Shown: positions 50,286-63,622 of the stretch, piece by piece | How positions within the stretch are numbered: position 1 is the first letter of the stretch | Layout of the letters: every line of letters starts with the position of its first letter | DNA from: Solanum dulcamara | Taxonomy: Eukaryota > Streptophyta > Magnoliopsida > Solanales > Solanaceae | Direction of reading: 5' to 3' | DNA: 64,000 nucleotides | Assembly: GCF_947179165.1 (NCBI RefSeq) | Contig: NC_077248.1 | Coordinates: 9,607,256-9,671,255, forward strand | The notes under the pieces: model-generated | Database searches by the model: none | Told to the model about the DNA's origin: nothing | Seen by the model: only the letters and a program-made list of their open reading frames with translations | Made by a program: the position numbers and the translations under genes

Positions 50286-53200
50286 TTACAGCATAAGCAT
50301 GGAAAAGTACTGCTCAAACTCTTTATCAATGGTTAGTTTCGGGGAACTTGGCTGTGAATCTGCATCAAAAGAGAAATATGTATTATCTAAGTAAGTCAAA
50401 TAACCGCGTCCTCCGTATAAACATACATGGACAGATGAGAGGCATGCAACTAACGCTGCAAAGAGTTTTTCCATTTTTGACTGATTATGCCATCGGCTGT
50501 CTATGAAATGTGAACATGATGAGATAACCGGAACTTGGACAATTCAACAACAATATACCTAGTATGATCCCACAAAGTGGGGCTTTAGGAAGGGTAGAGT
50601 GTACGAAGACCTTACCCCCTACCTTTACCTCAAAGGTAGAGAGGTGGTTTCCGTAGACCCTCGGCTCAAGGGAAAAATAGTCCAAAGCAGTCAAGAAAAA
50701 GAATTAACAGAAGTACAAGAAATAACAATATAGTAACAAAAACAACAGATAGTAACAAGACAATAACTACAACAAAATAATAGGATAGTCGAAGTACAAG
50801 AAACAACTGATAGTAGCAGAAATCGAAGGATAAGAAACCACAGGAGCAAGGCTACAACTAATAGTATGGACGGATAACAAGACAATGGATTGTTGTCTAC
50901 TAACCTTCTACCTTAATCCATGTCCTCCACAATTTGGACAGTTCAAAGACCAAATATTTAAGAACCTCTATCTGCTTCACAACTCTCATGAGAAAGAAGA
51001 GGAAAAGAGAAAGTGGAGGCTAAGTTACCTTGGTTAACAGTCCATCTTCCAGATGAAAGAACATAATTGTTCGGATTCACATTGGAGTTTAGCAAGTTTT
51101 CAAGTTCTTTTCCTGTTGTGAGCTCAATGCCCTCTGTCCTGCATTCTGCGCAAGTGCAATCCTCATGATTCCCAAATCCCAACAAGTGCTCCTCATAATC
51201 CATTGACGGGTGGCATCCAGAACCATGATGTAGAGTACCCCATCCTCTGCCAGTAGGTGGTTGCTCCAGCATATCAGGCATTAATTTTGTCACTGATCTG
51301 CTCTTCAAAGAATAAAGGTCGTTTTTGGACCAGTTGCCGCACAAATTAACAGATGAAGTTGAAGCCTCATCGGATGAACATGGTTTCAGACATCCAGGAT
51401 CAAGTTTAGTTTCATGAGACATGACAGAGTCGGCATCTCCAGAAAAGCTATTGCTGCCATTTTCAGATTCTAGTTCAGAATCATCATCTTGGCCCCTTGC
51501 AGTATTTTCTACTATAATCATGCATGCCGAAGGCTCTTTAGCAGCGGTGCCAGTATGTGAAGAACTACATTCAGCAGAGCTATGATACGAGCACATATGT
51601 TTTGGTAGAGGCATTCCCAATTGTTCAGCTTGAAACTTTCTTTTCTTGTTAAAGTAAGCAAGGCTGGTAGGCAGTAACTTGCTCATATCAACACTGGTAC
51701 AATAAGTAAACCAGTATGAGGAAATGAAATCATAGTTGAATGATGATCCATTTCGAAGGGCAAGAAGAAAATTGTAAATACCAATCAAGACAAACATGCA
51801 GATTATCTTCTCTTACTTAGTTGAAGTTTGAAAAGCAGATTTCATGGAAAGATATTAAAATTCGAAAGCTACGTGTAAGCATACAGAAACTTAGATCGCA
51901 TTAGTTCATCTGTTACAATAATGCAGAGTATGCCAACCACTTGTTTAAGGAATAGGTAGAAAATCTACATCACAAACTACCTCTCAAATCATAACAATTA
52001 TCTTCAAGCATTTGATGAGGAAAAGGGGAATTTTACTGACAAACTAAGTGGAACCGACACAGGCTGAAACTAAGTTTTGGAAGAGCAACTATACACATTT
52101 TCATTGCAATGTCCATAACTGCACTTTCTTGTTCTTCTCTGTACCACTGAGTATACTCAATTCGAACACAACGAGTTCAAAAACTAAAGATCCAAAACTT
52201 TGTTGAGGCTACTGTTGGTGGACTCCTTTTCTCAAATTAAGACTTGGAAAAGCGAAGGAAAAGAAGGACACGATTTTTCCTTTTCTTTATTGGTACAAGT
52301 TTGCTTCAATTTCTACGCTTCTAAAATATTCGGAATTTGAGGCATTGAAGATGCGAAAGCATGCTAAGCTGATTCTAGAAGATTGTACTATTGTTGCGGT
52401 CACACTTAAAAAACATGTCCTTTTATTTCTTCACTGGAATTGAGCTATCTTGGTAAGTCCCTTGCTGAATAGTTCATCTCCTTTCTTCTCCATATGAGAT
52501 GCACATATGATGCTGAAGTATTACCATGGAATGCTTCATAATGTAGTAATAACCTAGAATCAAACTCCCTCCACCCTTAACAGAGGTCTCGGGTTCGAGC
52601 ATTAGGAATGGAACAATTCCCTGTAGGAAGCCTTGCTCTCAAATAATTCACTCGCAACACAAATCTAGATTAAATTGGCCAATGGGTTCTGAATAACAAA
52701 TGGCTGGAATCAAACAACAGAATCTACCAAGCCAAGAATATCAGTATGTTAATTTGACATATTAGGTGACGCAGTGGAACTGAATTTCTCCGATTTCACA
52801 AACAGAACAATACCCAATTTTAAATACTTAGCATGAAAATTACTCCCATGTTTATGTACTGAAATAAGAGTTTTCAAATGCTCATTGATTTGCATTAACT
52901 AATGCGAAAATCAGATAAAGGCATACTATAGTCTTGCACCTCAGCTAAATGCAGATCAAACCAACAAATTGAAATATACAAACACACACACATAAATATC
53001 AAATATTTAGCATATAAAATTGATGATTCATTCCTTTCCAGTTTACCCTGTGACCCAAATCTTAATAACTTTTACAGTAATTAATGTAAAGATATGACAC
53101 GTGAGTTTTTAATTGCTAACTCAACCAGTCAACTCAAAACTAGCTCTTCGTGAAGAATGGATTGTTCGAGTACATATAAGCAAATCATCAGTCGATTTCT

Positions 53201-53419
53201 CAACCGATAGTGGACTTTTGCCCACTAGGGGTAAAAAGGAGATCCATCAAGAAATATCAACTAGTTGACCAACTTGAAATAAAACAACTTAAATAAAACC
53301 CAAGTAGCATTAAACTAACAAAAAGGAAATTGGTTAAGCACCTCCACCCCGACGGTAGATCCTGGATTCGAGTCACATCGGAAGAGAAGTGTGGAAATAT
53401 TATAAATACTCAAAATGAG

Positions 53420-53453
<34 letters not shown>

Positions 53454-53538
53454 ATTGAAGAAACATGAGATCCAGATTGAAAAAACAAAACCTGTTGATA
53501 TGAGTACGGATATGCATATTATCTTGGTCATCCTCCAT
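50286..53538 (-). CDS. FHY1: FHY1/FHL-type phytochrome A nuclear-import factor
   Basis: Three exons: 53538-53492, 51693-51029, 50359-50286, in phase (codons split AG|T and G|AT) to 261 residues. Near the N-terminus is a nuclear localisation signal KKRK (32-35) followed by FQAEQLGMPLPKHMC, a conserved FHY1/FHL block. The middle is Ser/Asp-rich and probably disordered. The C-terminus has the family block NPNNYVLSSGRWTVNQ and the end motif LTIDKEFEQYFSMLML, which in Arabidopsis FHY1/FHL binds phyA. By family knowledge it carries light-activated phyA into the nucleus. Exon 1 is short (MEDDQDNMHIRTHIN) and was placed by phase and an ATG; an alternative is that translation starts at the ATG at 51686. 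FHY1 and FHL cannot be separated by eye. Intron 1 holds two SINE-like elements. Confidence 0.85.
50545..50675 (-). mobile_element. SINE-like fragment with RTE/TS-type 3' tail, FHY1 intron 2
   Basis: TAGTATGATCCCACAAAGTG, GTAGAGTGTACGAAGACCTT, GTAGAGAGGTGGTTTCC and GACCCTCGGCTCAA match the shared tail in minus orientation, the same as the gene. No coding remnant. Confidence 0.65.
52545..52665 (+). mobile_element. Possible tRNA-derived SINE fragment, FHY1 intron 1
   Basis: ACTCCCTCCACCCTTAACAG precedes a box B-like GGTCTCGGGTTCGAGCATT, then GGAACAATTCCCTGTAGGAA. This layout matches the SINE at 53333-53450 (CCTCCACCCCG, GGATTCGAGTC). No tail or duplication was recognised. Confidence 0.45.
53333..53450 (+). 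mobile_element. SINE with 27-A tail and 7-bp target-site duplication, FHY1 intron 1
   Basis: It starts GTTAAGCACCTCCACC, has a box B-like GGATTCGAGTCAC, and ends in 27 consecutive A residues (53424-53450). GAAATTG flanks it at 53326-53332 and 53451-53457. It lies antisense to FHY1, about 40 bases inside intron 1 from the exon 1 donor. Confidence 0.85.
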
Positions 53539-55744
53539 ATTTTGCAGGTAAAAAGAAATGGAAGGAATTTAGGAGTACGGATGATTATGAACCATTGGGA
53601 GAAATGGAGAAGGTATAGATTGTGGGGGGCTGAGGGTGACAGACACTACCCATGACTATATAATATGATAAAGTTGGAAAATTATCATTATCTACTACCT
53701 CCATCAAATTATTTAAGTGCATGAACTTATGTGAATTTATTTAAAATTATTGTTGGTTATTATCCGGGCATGGCAAAATAATTATCATTCTCGTACCAAA
53801 TTTATAAAATTCCACCACTCGAATTTGAGGCACGTGCATCTCATCACTATTTCTTCTAAAAAGAGGTTTTATTGTGCTTCAATCCGTTTCACTTTATTTG
53901 TGTAATTTAATTTAATTTTAAAAATATATATAAATAATAGAGATGATTATACAAACTTCTTAAACTTTATTTTATATTAATAAAATCACCTAATTTAGAA
54001 TTCTTAGTATTCAAAATTACTCAACTAAATTTATCATTAATTTTTTTTCCACATATACCATGAGAACTTTAAGATAATTTCATTTTGTATGTTTTTTCTG
54101 AATTTTTAAACTTGTAATAAATTTTAAAAGAATATGTAGGTTCATTATTTGACTGAATTAAATGATTTACTTAAATAGACAATGAACTTATTTAGAAGTG
54201 TATATTCTCATTTGAAAAAGGAGAAAAGAAAAAAAAATCATATTTGATTATTTGAAATTTATTTATATTAATTAAGTAAAAGTAGGTTAAATTTTTTTAA
54301 TAAAAAATAAAAAATGAAAAAGAGAAACGTGTACGCACGACGTAATTAGGAGTGTGGGCAAATTTGCTTACAAGTTTAGGACAAGGGGCATGGAGTCCAC
54401 GAGGAATTACGGTAGATGTCCCTTCTTATCCTCACTCACTCACCTAGTACTAAGTAGCATTTTTTTTTTCTTTTTCACTTGATGCTGATGTTTTGTATTT
54501 ATTTTTATTTTGAAGTCAGATTAATTTAATAGATCTTTAATTAGAAATGAATGATATTGATAATCTCAGTCTGATTATTTAGAATTTACACCGATTAGTC
54601 ATACTTTTAAACTAAAGGACTCTTGTTAAAATGCTAAATTTGTAGTAGCAATCCTAACACAATCTTTGACAATATTTAGTAGCATCTTCACTGTTAAGTA
54701 CCCATAAAGTTGTAAATTTTGTCTTTTAAATAAACTGATCTTTATTAGTAATTAAATGTATGTTTAGTAGAACGTAAATTATTTAGTATTAAGTCATGAT
54801 CGAGCATAACTTGTAAAATATTATAACATAAAAATATAGATTTATATGCCGCAAAAAGTTTTGTTCGTTATGATGACAAAAATTAAAAACCACTTGCTCA
54901 ATTTTCGTTTTCTGTGAGTAGCCAGTTTACTTTCTTGGCTTCAGCCTCGTAAGCACATGCATGTGATACAGCCCAGCTATGTTTTGCACTCACCAACAAT
55001 AGTTAAGCAACAAACGGAGAGAAGGAATAATATTTTATTATGTATAGAAAGAAGGAATAAATTTAACACATAATATATGATTTTCACTCCACTCTTAATT
55101 ACAAGTTTCGAGTTTAAATAATAAAAAAACATTTCAATAGGAAACTATTTTTCTCCTTAGTAGGCCAACCTTGCATGAATCTGAATTAAATCGAGTCAAT
55201 GAGTTGAATACCAAATGGTTTAAGAAAAAAATATCTTAAACACCCCCTAACCCCAAACTGGTTTAACCCTTGATAAGATTTAAAAACTTTGATTTAAGTT
55301 ACTATGATTTGTTTCAAGAAAAAGGATTCACCAATGACTTGTCAACATTACCAATTATGCTGGAAGGAGGAAGACAGAAGTTGACACATAATTGTAGCTG
55401 TTTTAAGCTACATGTGAATTCTTTACTGTAAATTAAGAAGGGAAGTTCTATTTTACATGGTGTATACTAGCTTTATAACCCAACTATGAACAATGGGAAC
55501 TATTGACAGCCGCTTTGATATCTCTCATTACCTTTTCGTTAGTGTCTCAGCATATGGAGGACTGGAGATCTCTGAAATGATAGAAACCAAAGATTGAAAA
55601 TCGCCTCCATGTTGTTAATCTTGGCAGACGGCGAGAACAGATGAGACTGTTAATCTTGCTATTCCTACGGCAGAGCCAGATTTCCTTTGCTTCTTTGGCA
55701 ACTAGAACATTGACATCTTGTCACAGGATGTTTCAGTAACATGT
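53539..55744. other. Intergenic region: FHY1 promoter side and PAT 3' side
   Basis: Both flanking genes are on the minus strand, so this holds the FHY1 5' region and the PAT 3' region. A slightly GC-richer island at 54330-54460 contains CACGACGT and, on the minus strand, a GATAAG I-box-like site. A Stowaway-like end lies near 53880. No other gene is supported. Confidence 0.5.
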
Positions 55745-58700
55745 TCATCTTGATGTCGAGGAGCCTTCAAATGGTGTCCTATAGCGAACGCCAGAACCTA
55801 TATGTCTAGTTGTGGGGCACAACCAGCAAAATACACTTGGGCCTAGAACCTGCATTCCCAGGCAAACCAGACAAAATGATTAAACTAAAGAAGTCGGGAA
55901 ATCAAGGATGAAAAAGAACTATGGATAAGGAAGAGGACGTTAAAGATAGCATATAGAGAAAGCAGAATGATCACTTACTGATATCAAATTATCATATGCA
56001 CCAAGATCATATGGATGTGAATATACATGACCTCCCTTTTCAGCCAGCCACATAGCTCTGACACCTTCTTGATACTATTAGGCACTAATCAGTTATAACG
56101 TAAAAACTTTAACACCACTGAAAAGAATTGAATGAACTAACATATTCAGGTAAAAAGACCTCAATGGTTGTCTTGTTTTGCAAAATCAGATGCACATGCC
56201 AACCCATAAAAACACTAAGCGCCAAACATAGTGGGACCAGTAGAAGCCCTGAAATAATCTGCTAAAAGGAACAACATCTGAGCAAATGGATGAACGAAAC
56301 AGTACTAAGAACAAATCTAGTTCATGAGAAATTACATATACAGTTCTGTAAGAACCTTCACTTTGCTGGTCGTCCTTTGGAGAATCAATAGTTATGCTAC
56401 CAACAAGCAGAACCTGAAGAAACAAAAGTAGAAAGTGTTGAAGGGTCGCGAGCAGGGCAAAGATGCTTAAATCTTGTAGGTTATGATGATCAATCAAATT
56501 TCATCATAAGCACCAAATCAGAATATAAATAAAAAGAAAGAAAGGATACATTCAGGAAACAATAGATTGCACGCACAGCATACCAAGATCATATACAGCC
56601 TCTGAAAGGCATCAAAATGTCAACTTCTTACCAGGGAATATATGCAAGCAATAGCGGCGTATAAAACGAAGATGAAGAAGATCTTGTAGTTTGCATGGCC
56701 CACACAATTATTCATCCACACGCAATGATGATCCTTGCATTCAAGAGGCAAAAGATTTAGTACATTATCCAGGATATCAAGAAATAACATAAAAGAAAAC
56801 ATAGAGGCATACCATTCGCAGTACACATCTATTACATACACGACAATGATGGGCACGTGGAGGCTTATAAAGGGAACACTTCTGGCAGTATCTCAAATCC
56901 CCACCCTGCAGAATAATTCAACAGAAAGAAATCACATCCAAGGACTCCAAACTCAATTTTGCAATATTCTTCTGATGAGTTCATCCATTTTTTGTCCCAC
57001 AGAAAAAATTCAAGCAGAAAAGCATTAGCTAATAAAATATTTAACTTAGCAATAAACTCTAGAACATACAAAAATGATTAGAGTTTCTTCAAATAATACT
57101 ATTGACAAAGGCTGTTGTTGAAAATGATTGTTTACCAGATGTTAGTGGATGAAGGTAGTAGGAAAGATGGGCTCTGAAAGCTTCAGTCAAAATGGAAGAC
57201 TAACAATGAGTGCATGAGAAACTATAATCATCAATTAATCTCTTCTCCAACAACGTGCTGTCAAAGATGATTTTCAATTAAATACTAAAATTGTCAAGTG
57301 CTACTTGAATTATGTGCAAAATCATATTTATCAGATTATTGTTCAGGCTTAAACTGGGACTACACACTGCATGATTAAATGCTGTTGGAGAGCGGGAACG
57401 CTTAGCAGCTTCAAGAGATTAAAAGAAAGTCCCGAGGAATGCAACTCTTATGATTGGTGTGATTAATCCTAGGAGGGCCTTTAAAGGTATTCAAAGGAGA
57501 ATGTGGAGGATGAACAGTCATCACTTTGTTAATCGTAGATTTTGTAGTGAAGGAAACTTCACCATGTATATGGGTAATTTGGGGGCACATTCTTGGTGCT
57601 TCTACTGAGAGATAATTAAACATAGACCACAAAAAGTAGGAAACAGCACTATCAACAAATTTTAGCTTTGGAACAACTAAATATTTGATGTATCTGGAAA
57701 TAATATACAATTAGCACACCATGTCACAAAATTACCTTTGAAACTAAGTTAGATACTTTCTTCAATGATATAAAATAGAACGAATCTTAATCTCCATACA
57801 ACAGTTTTAGTTCCTCCATGCTTAGAAAAGGTCCTTCCACTTGAGTTTTAAGGGGGGCGATGACATACTTTCTTAAATGGAAAATTATTTTTCAAATATT
57901 CATGCTTTCACTTAGGGGTGTTCATGGTTCGGTTTGGGTCGGTTATTGATTAAAACCATAACCAAACCAATTTAATCGGTTATTAAATGTCTAAAACCAT
58001 AACCAAACCAAGTAAAATAATAACCACGGGTTTGGTTATTGTCGGTTTGGTTCGGTTTGATTCGATTATTCGGTTTATGACTAGCCGAGATAATTCAAAT
58101 ATTCTCTCTCTACATTCTTCAAATTCTTATGAAGCTCTTTTTTCCTCACGACCCACGGAGGTTCAAAACAGAAAATGAAACAACTTAAACATTCGAAAAA
58201 AAAAAGAAAACAACTTAAAATCAATTTAAAATTTGAAAAACTCCTTACAAACCTTCTCAAAATTTGACAATCTTATACTTGGGGTTGAGGAGTTGAGGTT
58301 GCTCTTGAGCCTTCACTGTTAGTCTATGACTGTGAGTCTGTGACTTTGTGAGAAACCAACGTGAGAGGAACAAAAATGTAAAAGGAAAACATATACTAGG
58401 GTTTTAAAGTTTTAACTTTTACTTTATGTTCCTGCCTGCTGCTCAAGTGCTTAGTGCTTATTAGAAATTTAGGATTTAGAATTTAGGATTTAGAATTGGG
58501 CTTGAGAGTTGGGTTAATGGGCTTGGATTGTTGGACTTGGACCGCTGTTTAGTGTTTATTAGAATTTATAATTGGGCTTGAGAGTTGGGTTTGGATTGTT
58601 GGGCCTTAAAAATAAGTATATTAATATTAAATTAATAATTAAAACATATAAAATATCTTTAATTATTTATGAAAAACTAATATTATAAATATAAATAATT

Positions 58701-61700
58701 ATAAATTTTAAGTATATAATTATCGGTTTGGTTCGGTTATTTATTCGGTTATTTTTTTCTATAACCATAACCAAACCAAATATTATCGGTTATTCAAATT
58801 TAAAACCAAACCAAACCAAACCAAACTGAATGTCGGTTTTTTTATTCGGTTTGGTTAAATTTTCGGTTTGGTTTTGGTTTTAACCAAAACTGTGAACAGC
58901 CCTACTTTCACTTGCTTACTAGCTTTAATTTTGGTAATTATGTTTTCTGCCTTAGTTTTAACTGCCCCAATGTCGCACACTTTCTTAAGTGGAAGGTTTT
59001 GCCTTCGCTATTTTATTTATACTACTTCTGAAGTAACAAAAGATCACTTCTATCATTGTATAGATGTAAAAGTTGAAATTTTTATTCGATTATATCATAT
59101 GTTCTTATATAATACTACTTCAATCCCAATTAATATGATACTCCTATTTTGGGACATCCCAAATTGATTGACGCAATTCCTCCTAATATTGGTTTTATCA
59201 TTTAAGTATCTTCAAGAAGTCAAATTCAATAGACTATCCAAATACCATAGTGCTAAGTGATACTAATTTTGACACACTTCTAGATTATACTTCTACGGGT
59301 TCTTTCAAGTTTGTTTATCATCTTGTGGATTATTAAAGAAAAATCACTCAACTTGCCTGCCAGTTGAAACAAAAACATACCCAGTAAAATCCCACAAGTG
59401 GGGTCTGGGGAGGGTAGGATATACGCAGACCTTACCACTACCTCATGGAAATAGAGAGGTTGTTTCCGGAAGACCCTCGTAAATGTCATTCCTGGTTCAA
59501 TAATCTTTAGTATGTTGGGAGACCAATCTCTCAACCTTAAGTTTGTACTAAGAGAGCAACTACTACATGACAAAGCCAAAAACCAGGTTAAGGAAAATAT
59601 GACTTTCAATGGGGAGGAAATAGTGAGACATTCTTTATAAAGGTGGAGCAACAACATTAGCTGGCCAGCCAAATAGTTATGAAGGTTCATCAATAGGTTT
59701 GATAAGGAGAATAGACTGTGCAGATCTGTTGTAGCAATGAGTAATGGGGTAGAAGGCGGTCAATGCAAGTCAAGACTTGAGGAAAATTCTAAGGGGTTGA
59801 GTTTGTGGAAACCAACTGGGGGGTTTGATTACACATCAAATTTGAAGATTGATGATGGTAGAAGAATCAAATTCTGGTCCCTGTTGCACAAGAAGTGTAC
59901 CTTGAAGGAAATCTTTCTAAACAATTTAGATGTGCTTGCTGCCTGAGTTAGAAATTAAGCAGAACAGGACCCCCTCCTTTTTCTTGGGATGAAGATTGAG
60001 CAGGGAACCTTCTGAACAAGGCCATACTTGGAATGTAAAGATAAATTGTAATGCACAGGAATTGACACAAGTGAATCAACTTCGCTCAATGACAAAGGGT
60101 ATGAATTTTGTGGCCAGATTATTGGCTCTATTTATGAGTAGGGGAGAAAAGGGAGTTATTTCTCTTCTATGTCTCTCTACTCATTATAGTTGTGACAACT
60201 AAGTTTTTAAAAGATGGGGGACAAGAAACAGTTTCCATAGATAGTAAAAGCACCTTAACATTACATTGTGCTTCCACTGGTGGTGGGTGGTACATGCCAC
60301 ATTTTGTGTTACCTATCAAGACGGTCTCCATAAAAGGGCAGGGGGGAAGTGTTGGGTAATAGGTGACTTCTGTGTGAAACTGAAAACAGCTTCTTTTTTG
60401 CAGCATCAAGTAACAAAGGAGGTTTAAAACATTTTTTTTCTTTTGTGATGGATTGGATTTTCTCGATATTGACTATGAAGTGCTTATCTAAAGAGGCAAG
60501 GACTTTAACGAAGAAAACTTTGGGATAGAGTTGCCTGTCCATCACATGGTAACAATGAACCAAAAGAAAGGAAGGTGCTTCAGCTTAAGGGCTCAATGGT
60601 AGTATAAATTGTTTTCTGGTGTAGTAAAAAGGAAATGACTTGGAAATCACAAAAGATATCACCACTTTAGATACGTAATTTGTAAAGTTTATATTGTCGA
60701 AATTTGGAGCCTTTTGGTTATGTTTGAAATAAATGTTTTTACTTTACATCAAAAAACGATCTGCCCAAAATCAGAGCACAGTTAAAGGGGCTTCCAACCC
60801 CGAAATCCAGAAGTACAAAAGAATAATCCCCAGTGGTTTTTTTTTCAGCTCACAGAGGGACGAAATCAGTGTATACAGTTCACAAACATTGAAGTATCAA
60901 CATTCTGCCAGTCCATCTTCTCCAATCATGAAAAGTTTTTACCTAAGACCTTTGCCCATAATCAAGATTACAAGGCCAAGTATTTGAAAGGAAGATTCTC
61001 CAATAATTGACTTCATCCAGTATGACACACGCATCCAACAAAAACATTTTAACAGTAAATTCATTATCCCCAGGGTTTTGCTTGACTTGCTCACTTGCCA
61101 TGCTTGGTGACATATGTGATATTATAAACTCCACATGGTCATACCATTATAATAACCATAATTTCTTCCAGTATCTATGCCATATTTCGTAAATGGTGTA
61201 CACCATTAATAATAAACCAAAATCTCCATTTCTGCAAATGCACAAGCCACAACTTGATACTAGTTCAATGTGTTATAAAGTATTAACTAGTTCACACACT
61301 CTAGCCTCTACATCCTCAAAAAAAAAAACTTAGCTCCACACTATGCCCGGAGTCCGGGGAAGGACTAGTCTCTACAAGCATAATGCAAGTAGAATATACG
61401 TAAATTAAAGTAAATTATAAAGGGAAAGAAACGAAAAAAACCTTTCGCTTGATCTCTTGAACTGTATTCTCCGGGTCTTCCACATCGGGTACGAAGGAGC
61501 TAGGAACCCGACCCGGATCAGTGTAGATGGCAAGTGCGTAACTGAAAATGCAGAAAAGAGCAACGACGGAAAACAGGACGGCATTAAGCATACCGGGAGA
61601 CGACCAAAGTCCCAACCACTGATCAATGAACACAAATACAGTGGTAAAGTAAATGTATGCAATTGCCGCGGCGACGACGATGACGTGGAAGGAGAATCTG

Positions 61701-61720
61701 CAGCCACGTGTCGCTTTCAT
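55745..61720 (-). CDS. PAT16: DHHC protein S-acyltransferase (PAT16 type)
   Basis: Seven exons: 61720-61442, 56905-56813, 56733-56632, 56413-56336, 56258-56160, 56074-55979, 55849-55745. All junctions are phase 0; 283 residues, as expected for small plant PATs. TM1 about 13-32 and TM2 about 45-66, then DPG (68-70); the Cys-rich domain runs from CQKC through [17 protein letters not shown] to DHHC at 125-128; TM3 about 141-165; TM4 about 187-208; TTIE at 214-217; C-terminal AYDNL and [10 protein letters not shown] blocks. The DHHC cysteine is auto-acylated and passes palmitate to protein cysteines at an endomembrane or plasma membrane. The sequence resembles Arabidopsis PAT16 (At3g09320) most, from recall; a neighbouring family member is possible. 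Intron 1 is about 4.5 kb and contains a hAT element, a TS-like tail and an L1 fragment. Confidence 0.92.
57913..58904. mobile_element. Non-autonomous hAT element, 992 bp, in PAT intron 1
   Basis: Ends TAGGGGTGTTCATGGTT and (inverted) TAGGGCTGTTCACAGTT are inverted repeats, flanked by an exact 8-bp duplication CTTTCACT at 57905-57912 and 58905-58912. The subterminal regions are packed with CGGTTTGGTT and AACCAAACC motifs in opposite orientation at the two ends. No transposase. Confidence 0.93.
59368..59482 (-). mobile_element. SINE-like fragment with RTE/TS-type 3' tail, PAT intron 1
   Basis: ACATACCCAGTAAAATCCCA, GTGGGGTCTGGGGAGGGTAG, ATACGCAGACCTTACCACTA and GAGAGGTTGTTTCCGGAAGA match the tail region of the RTE fragments. 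It is in minus orientation without coding remnant. Confidence 0.7.
59737..59945 (+). mobile_element. L1-type LINE C-terminal fragment
   Basis: An open frame contains [20 protein letters not shown] followed by [18 protein letters not shown] and NNLDVLAA. 'DGRRIKFW....[14 protein letters not shown]' resembles the region before the zf-RVT domain of plant L1 LINEs. It is a short remnant in PAT intron 1. Confidence 0.55.
61330..61382 (-). mobile_element. Possible diverged Au SINE fragment
   Basis: CTTAGCTCCACACTATGCCC and GGAGTCCGGGGAAGGACTAG resemble the reverse complement of the Au 3' region (AGCTCCCGCTATGCGC, GGGTCCGGGGAAGGGC). Short and degraded. Confidence 0.4.
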
Positions 61721-62439
61721 CTCCGCTTTTCACTTGCCGGAGTGGTGGCTGAGAGAAGAGGTTACAGATGGCGTCGCCGGTGAGGTTGGTGGGGGAAATT
61801 GGAAATGGAATTTACGGGTTGGATCTAAGGCAAAATTGAAGCGGTGTTTGGTTGTATGGGTCCCCCGGCTTAGAAGTTAAATAACTATATTTAACTTCCA
61901 AGACAATATAATTGTACCACAAGACAATATCGAATCAATATAATATAATTTAACTAGTTAAATTAACTTATAAAAATTGCAATATGGTAATTAAAAAATT
62001 GGAGGGAGCACTAATGATCCTAATTACTAATGTATATCCATTTCCCTTTCATCATCATCATTTTCTCTCCTAAGAAATTAGTTCACAATTAATGATTCTC
62101 ATTTTCAATTTAATTTATGTATTATATTGTGTATATCTTTACTATCCCATATCATGAACCAAGTTCAGCTCAATATGGATATCAAGATCACAAAATATAG
62201 TTATTAGGCTAACAAGAGCTATTAGACTGAGAATAAGTAATAGGGCCAGTGGGCATGGGACAGTTCCATTAAAAAGGGTAGTGATATGTGATTTATGCAT
62301 TATGCAAATTTTGAGTAAAAAGTCTAATTCATCTCATCTTCATTCTTAGTCTAAGCTTCTCATCCCCTTCTATCTCTCTATGTATTTTCTAATCTTTTTC
62401 CCCTTCACTTAACATTTTGTAATGATTTGTCTCCGTTAT
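61721..62439. other. PAT promoter region and AT-rich spacer
   Basis: It contains the presumptive PAT 5' UTR and promoter on the minus strand. At 62091-62146 a 55-bp segment is the inverted copy of 44706-44760. No gene. Confidence 0.5.
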
Positions 62440-63559
62440 TATGAATAGGTCAATGGAAAAGGAATTTGGGCTAAAAAACTTCGGCTAGTAGCTTCGGAAA
62501 AATTGAGTATAGGCCAGACTTGGACGAATTCTGAGTTAGGTGAAGTCTAGGGTGACCCGGTAATAGGTGGGGGGTCGAATCAGCAATCTGATTAAGTTAG
62601 TTGATAGCTAAGATGATACGAAACCTTTATGACTTTACGGAATTGCATTTGGGTGAGTAAAACTTCCGAAATTAGATTTGGCATGGAAGGTATGATTTAA
62701 GACGCCATGGGTTGAGGGTGTGTTGTGAAATGGGAGTTTGGAGCTCAAGTTCCGAGTTCTCTATTTTCGTGCAACATGTCAGGCGAAAATAATCCCGCCA
62801 GAGCAGCGGGACAGTCGTGAATTAATACGGGATTAAAACCCGAGAAACAGTTTTTTGCATAGAAACTGTTCTTAAGACGTTAGGAGGCAACCCAAGACAT
62901 TTTTTTTATCACTTTTCCATGGATTCTCACGCCAAAGGTAAGATTTCTACTCCCTGAACTCATAATTCAATTTCTAAAACCCATAAACTAGGGTGAGTGA
63001 TCATTATTGGAGGGTTGTGGTCTGTGGATAATGGTGGAAATTAGCCCTAAGTGGAATTTGGGATCATGGGTTGGTCTAAGAGTGAAATTATACTATAATT
63101 CGAGTAAAGTAGACCATTATATTGATCCATTGTATATATTTACTGTCTTTAGACCAAGAACAAACAGAACGAACGTGGAAAGAGAAAACTCCTGCACTTT
63201 AGATTTGTTGAATCTTGAATTCGAGGTAGGTAATGATTTTGTTTCCTGTATGTATTTCATGTACTTGTTAAATTTCTTCATTGCATGCATGTGTGTATAT
63301 GAATAGGGAATCATACTATAAATTATGTGAAATGATCACTTAGTGGCCTAACTTGTGTTGAACGTGTTATTGGTGATATGATATTGACTATTAATTGTAA
63401 TTGTGGCTGCTTTGTATGTTTGGATCGGGTGTCATGTTTCGACACATAAGTAAGTGTTTGCAGGTCCCATGAGAGGACCCTTATGTGAATTTGCATGATA
63501 TTGAGGTTGTTGAACTCTGATCTTGTTGAGTACTGATTGAGATGAAAATGGTTAAGCTT

Positions 63560-63622
<63 letters not shown>

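Noticed and set aside
56735..57028. Plus-strand open frame across PAT exons 2 and 3
   Set aside because: It is antisense to the DHHC-domain exons and has no recognisable domain.
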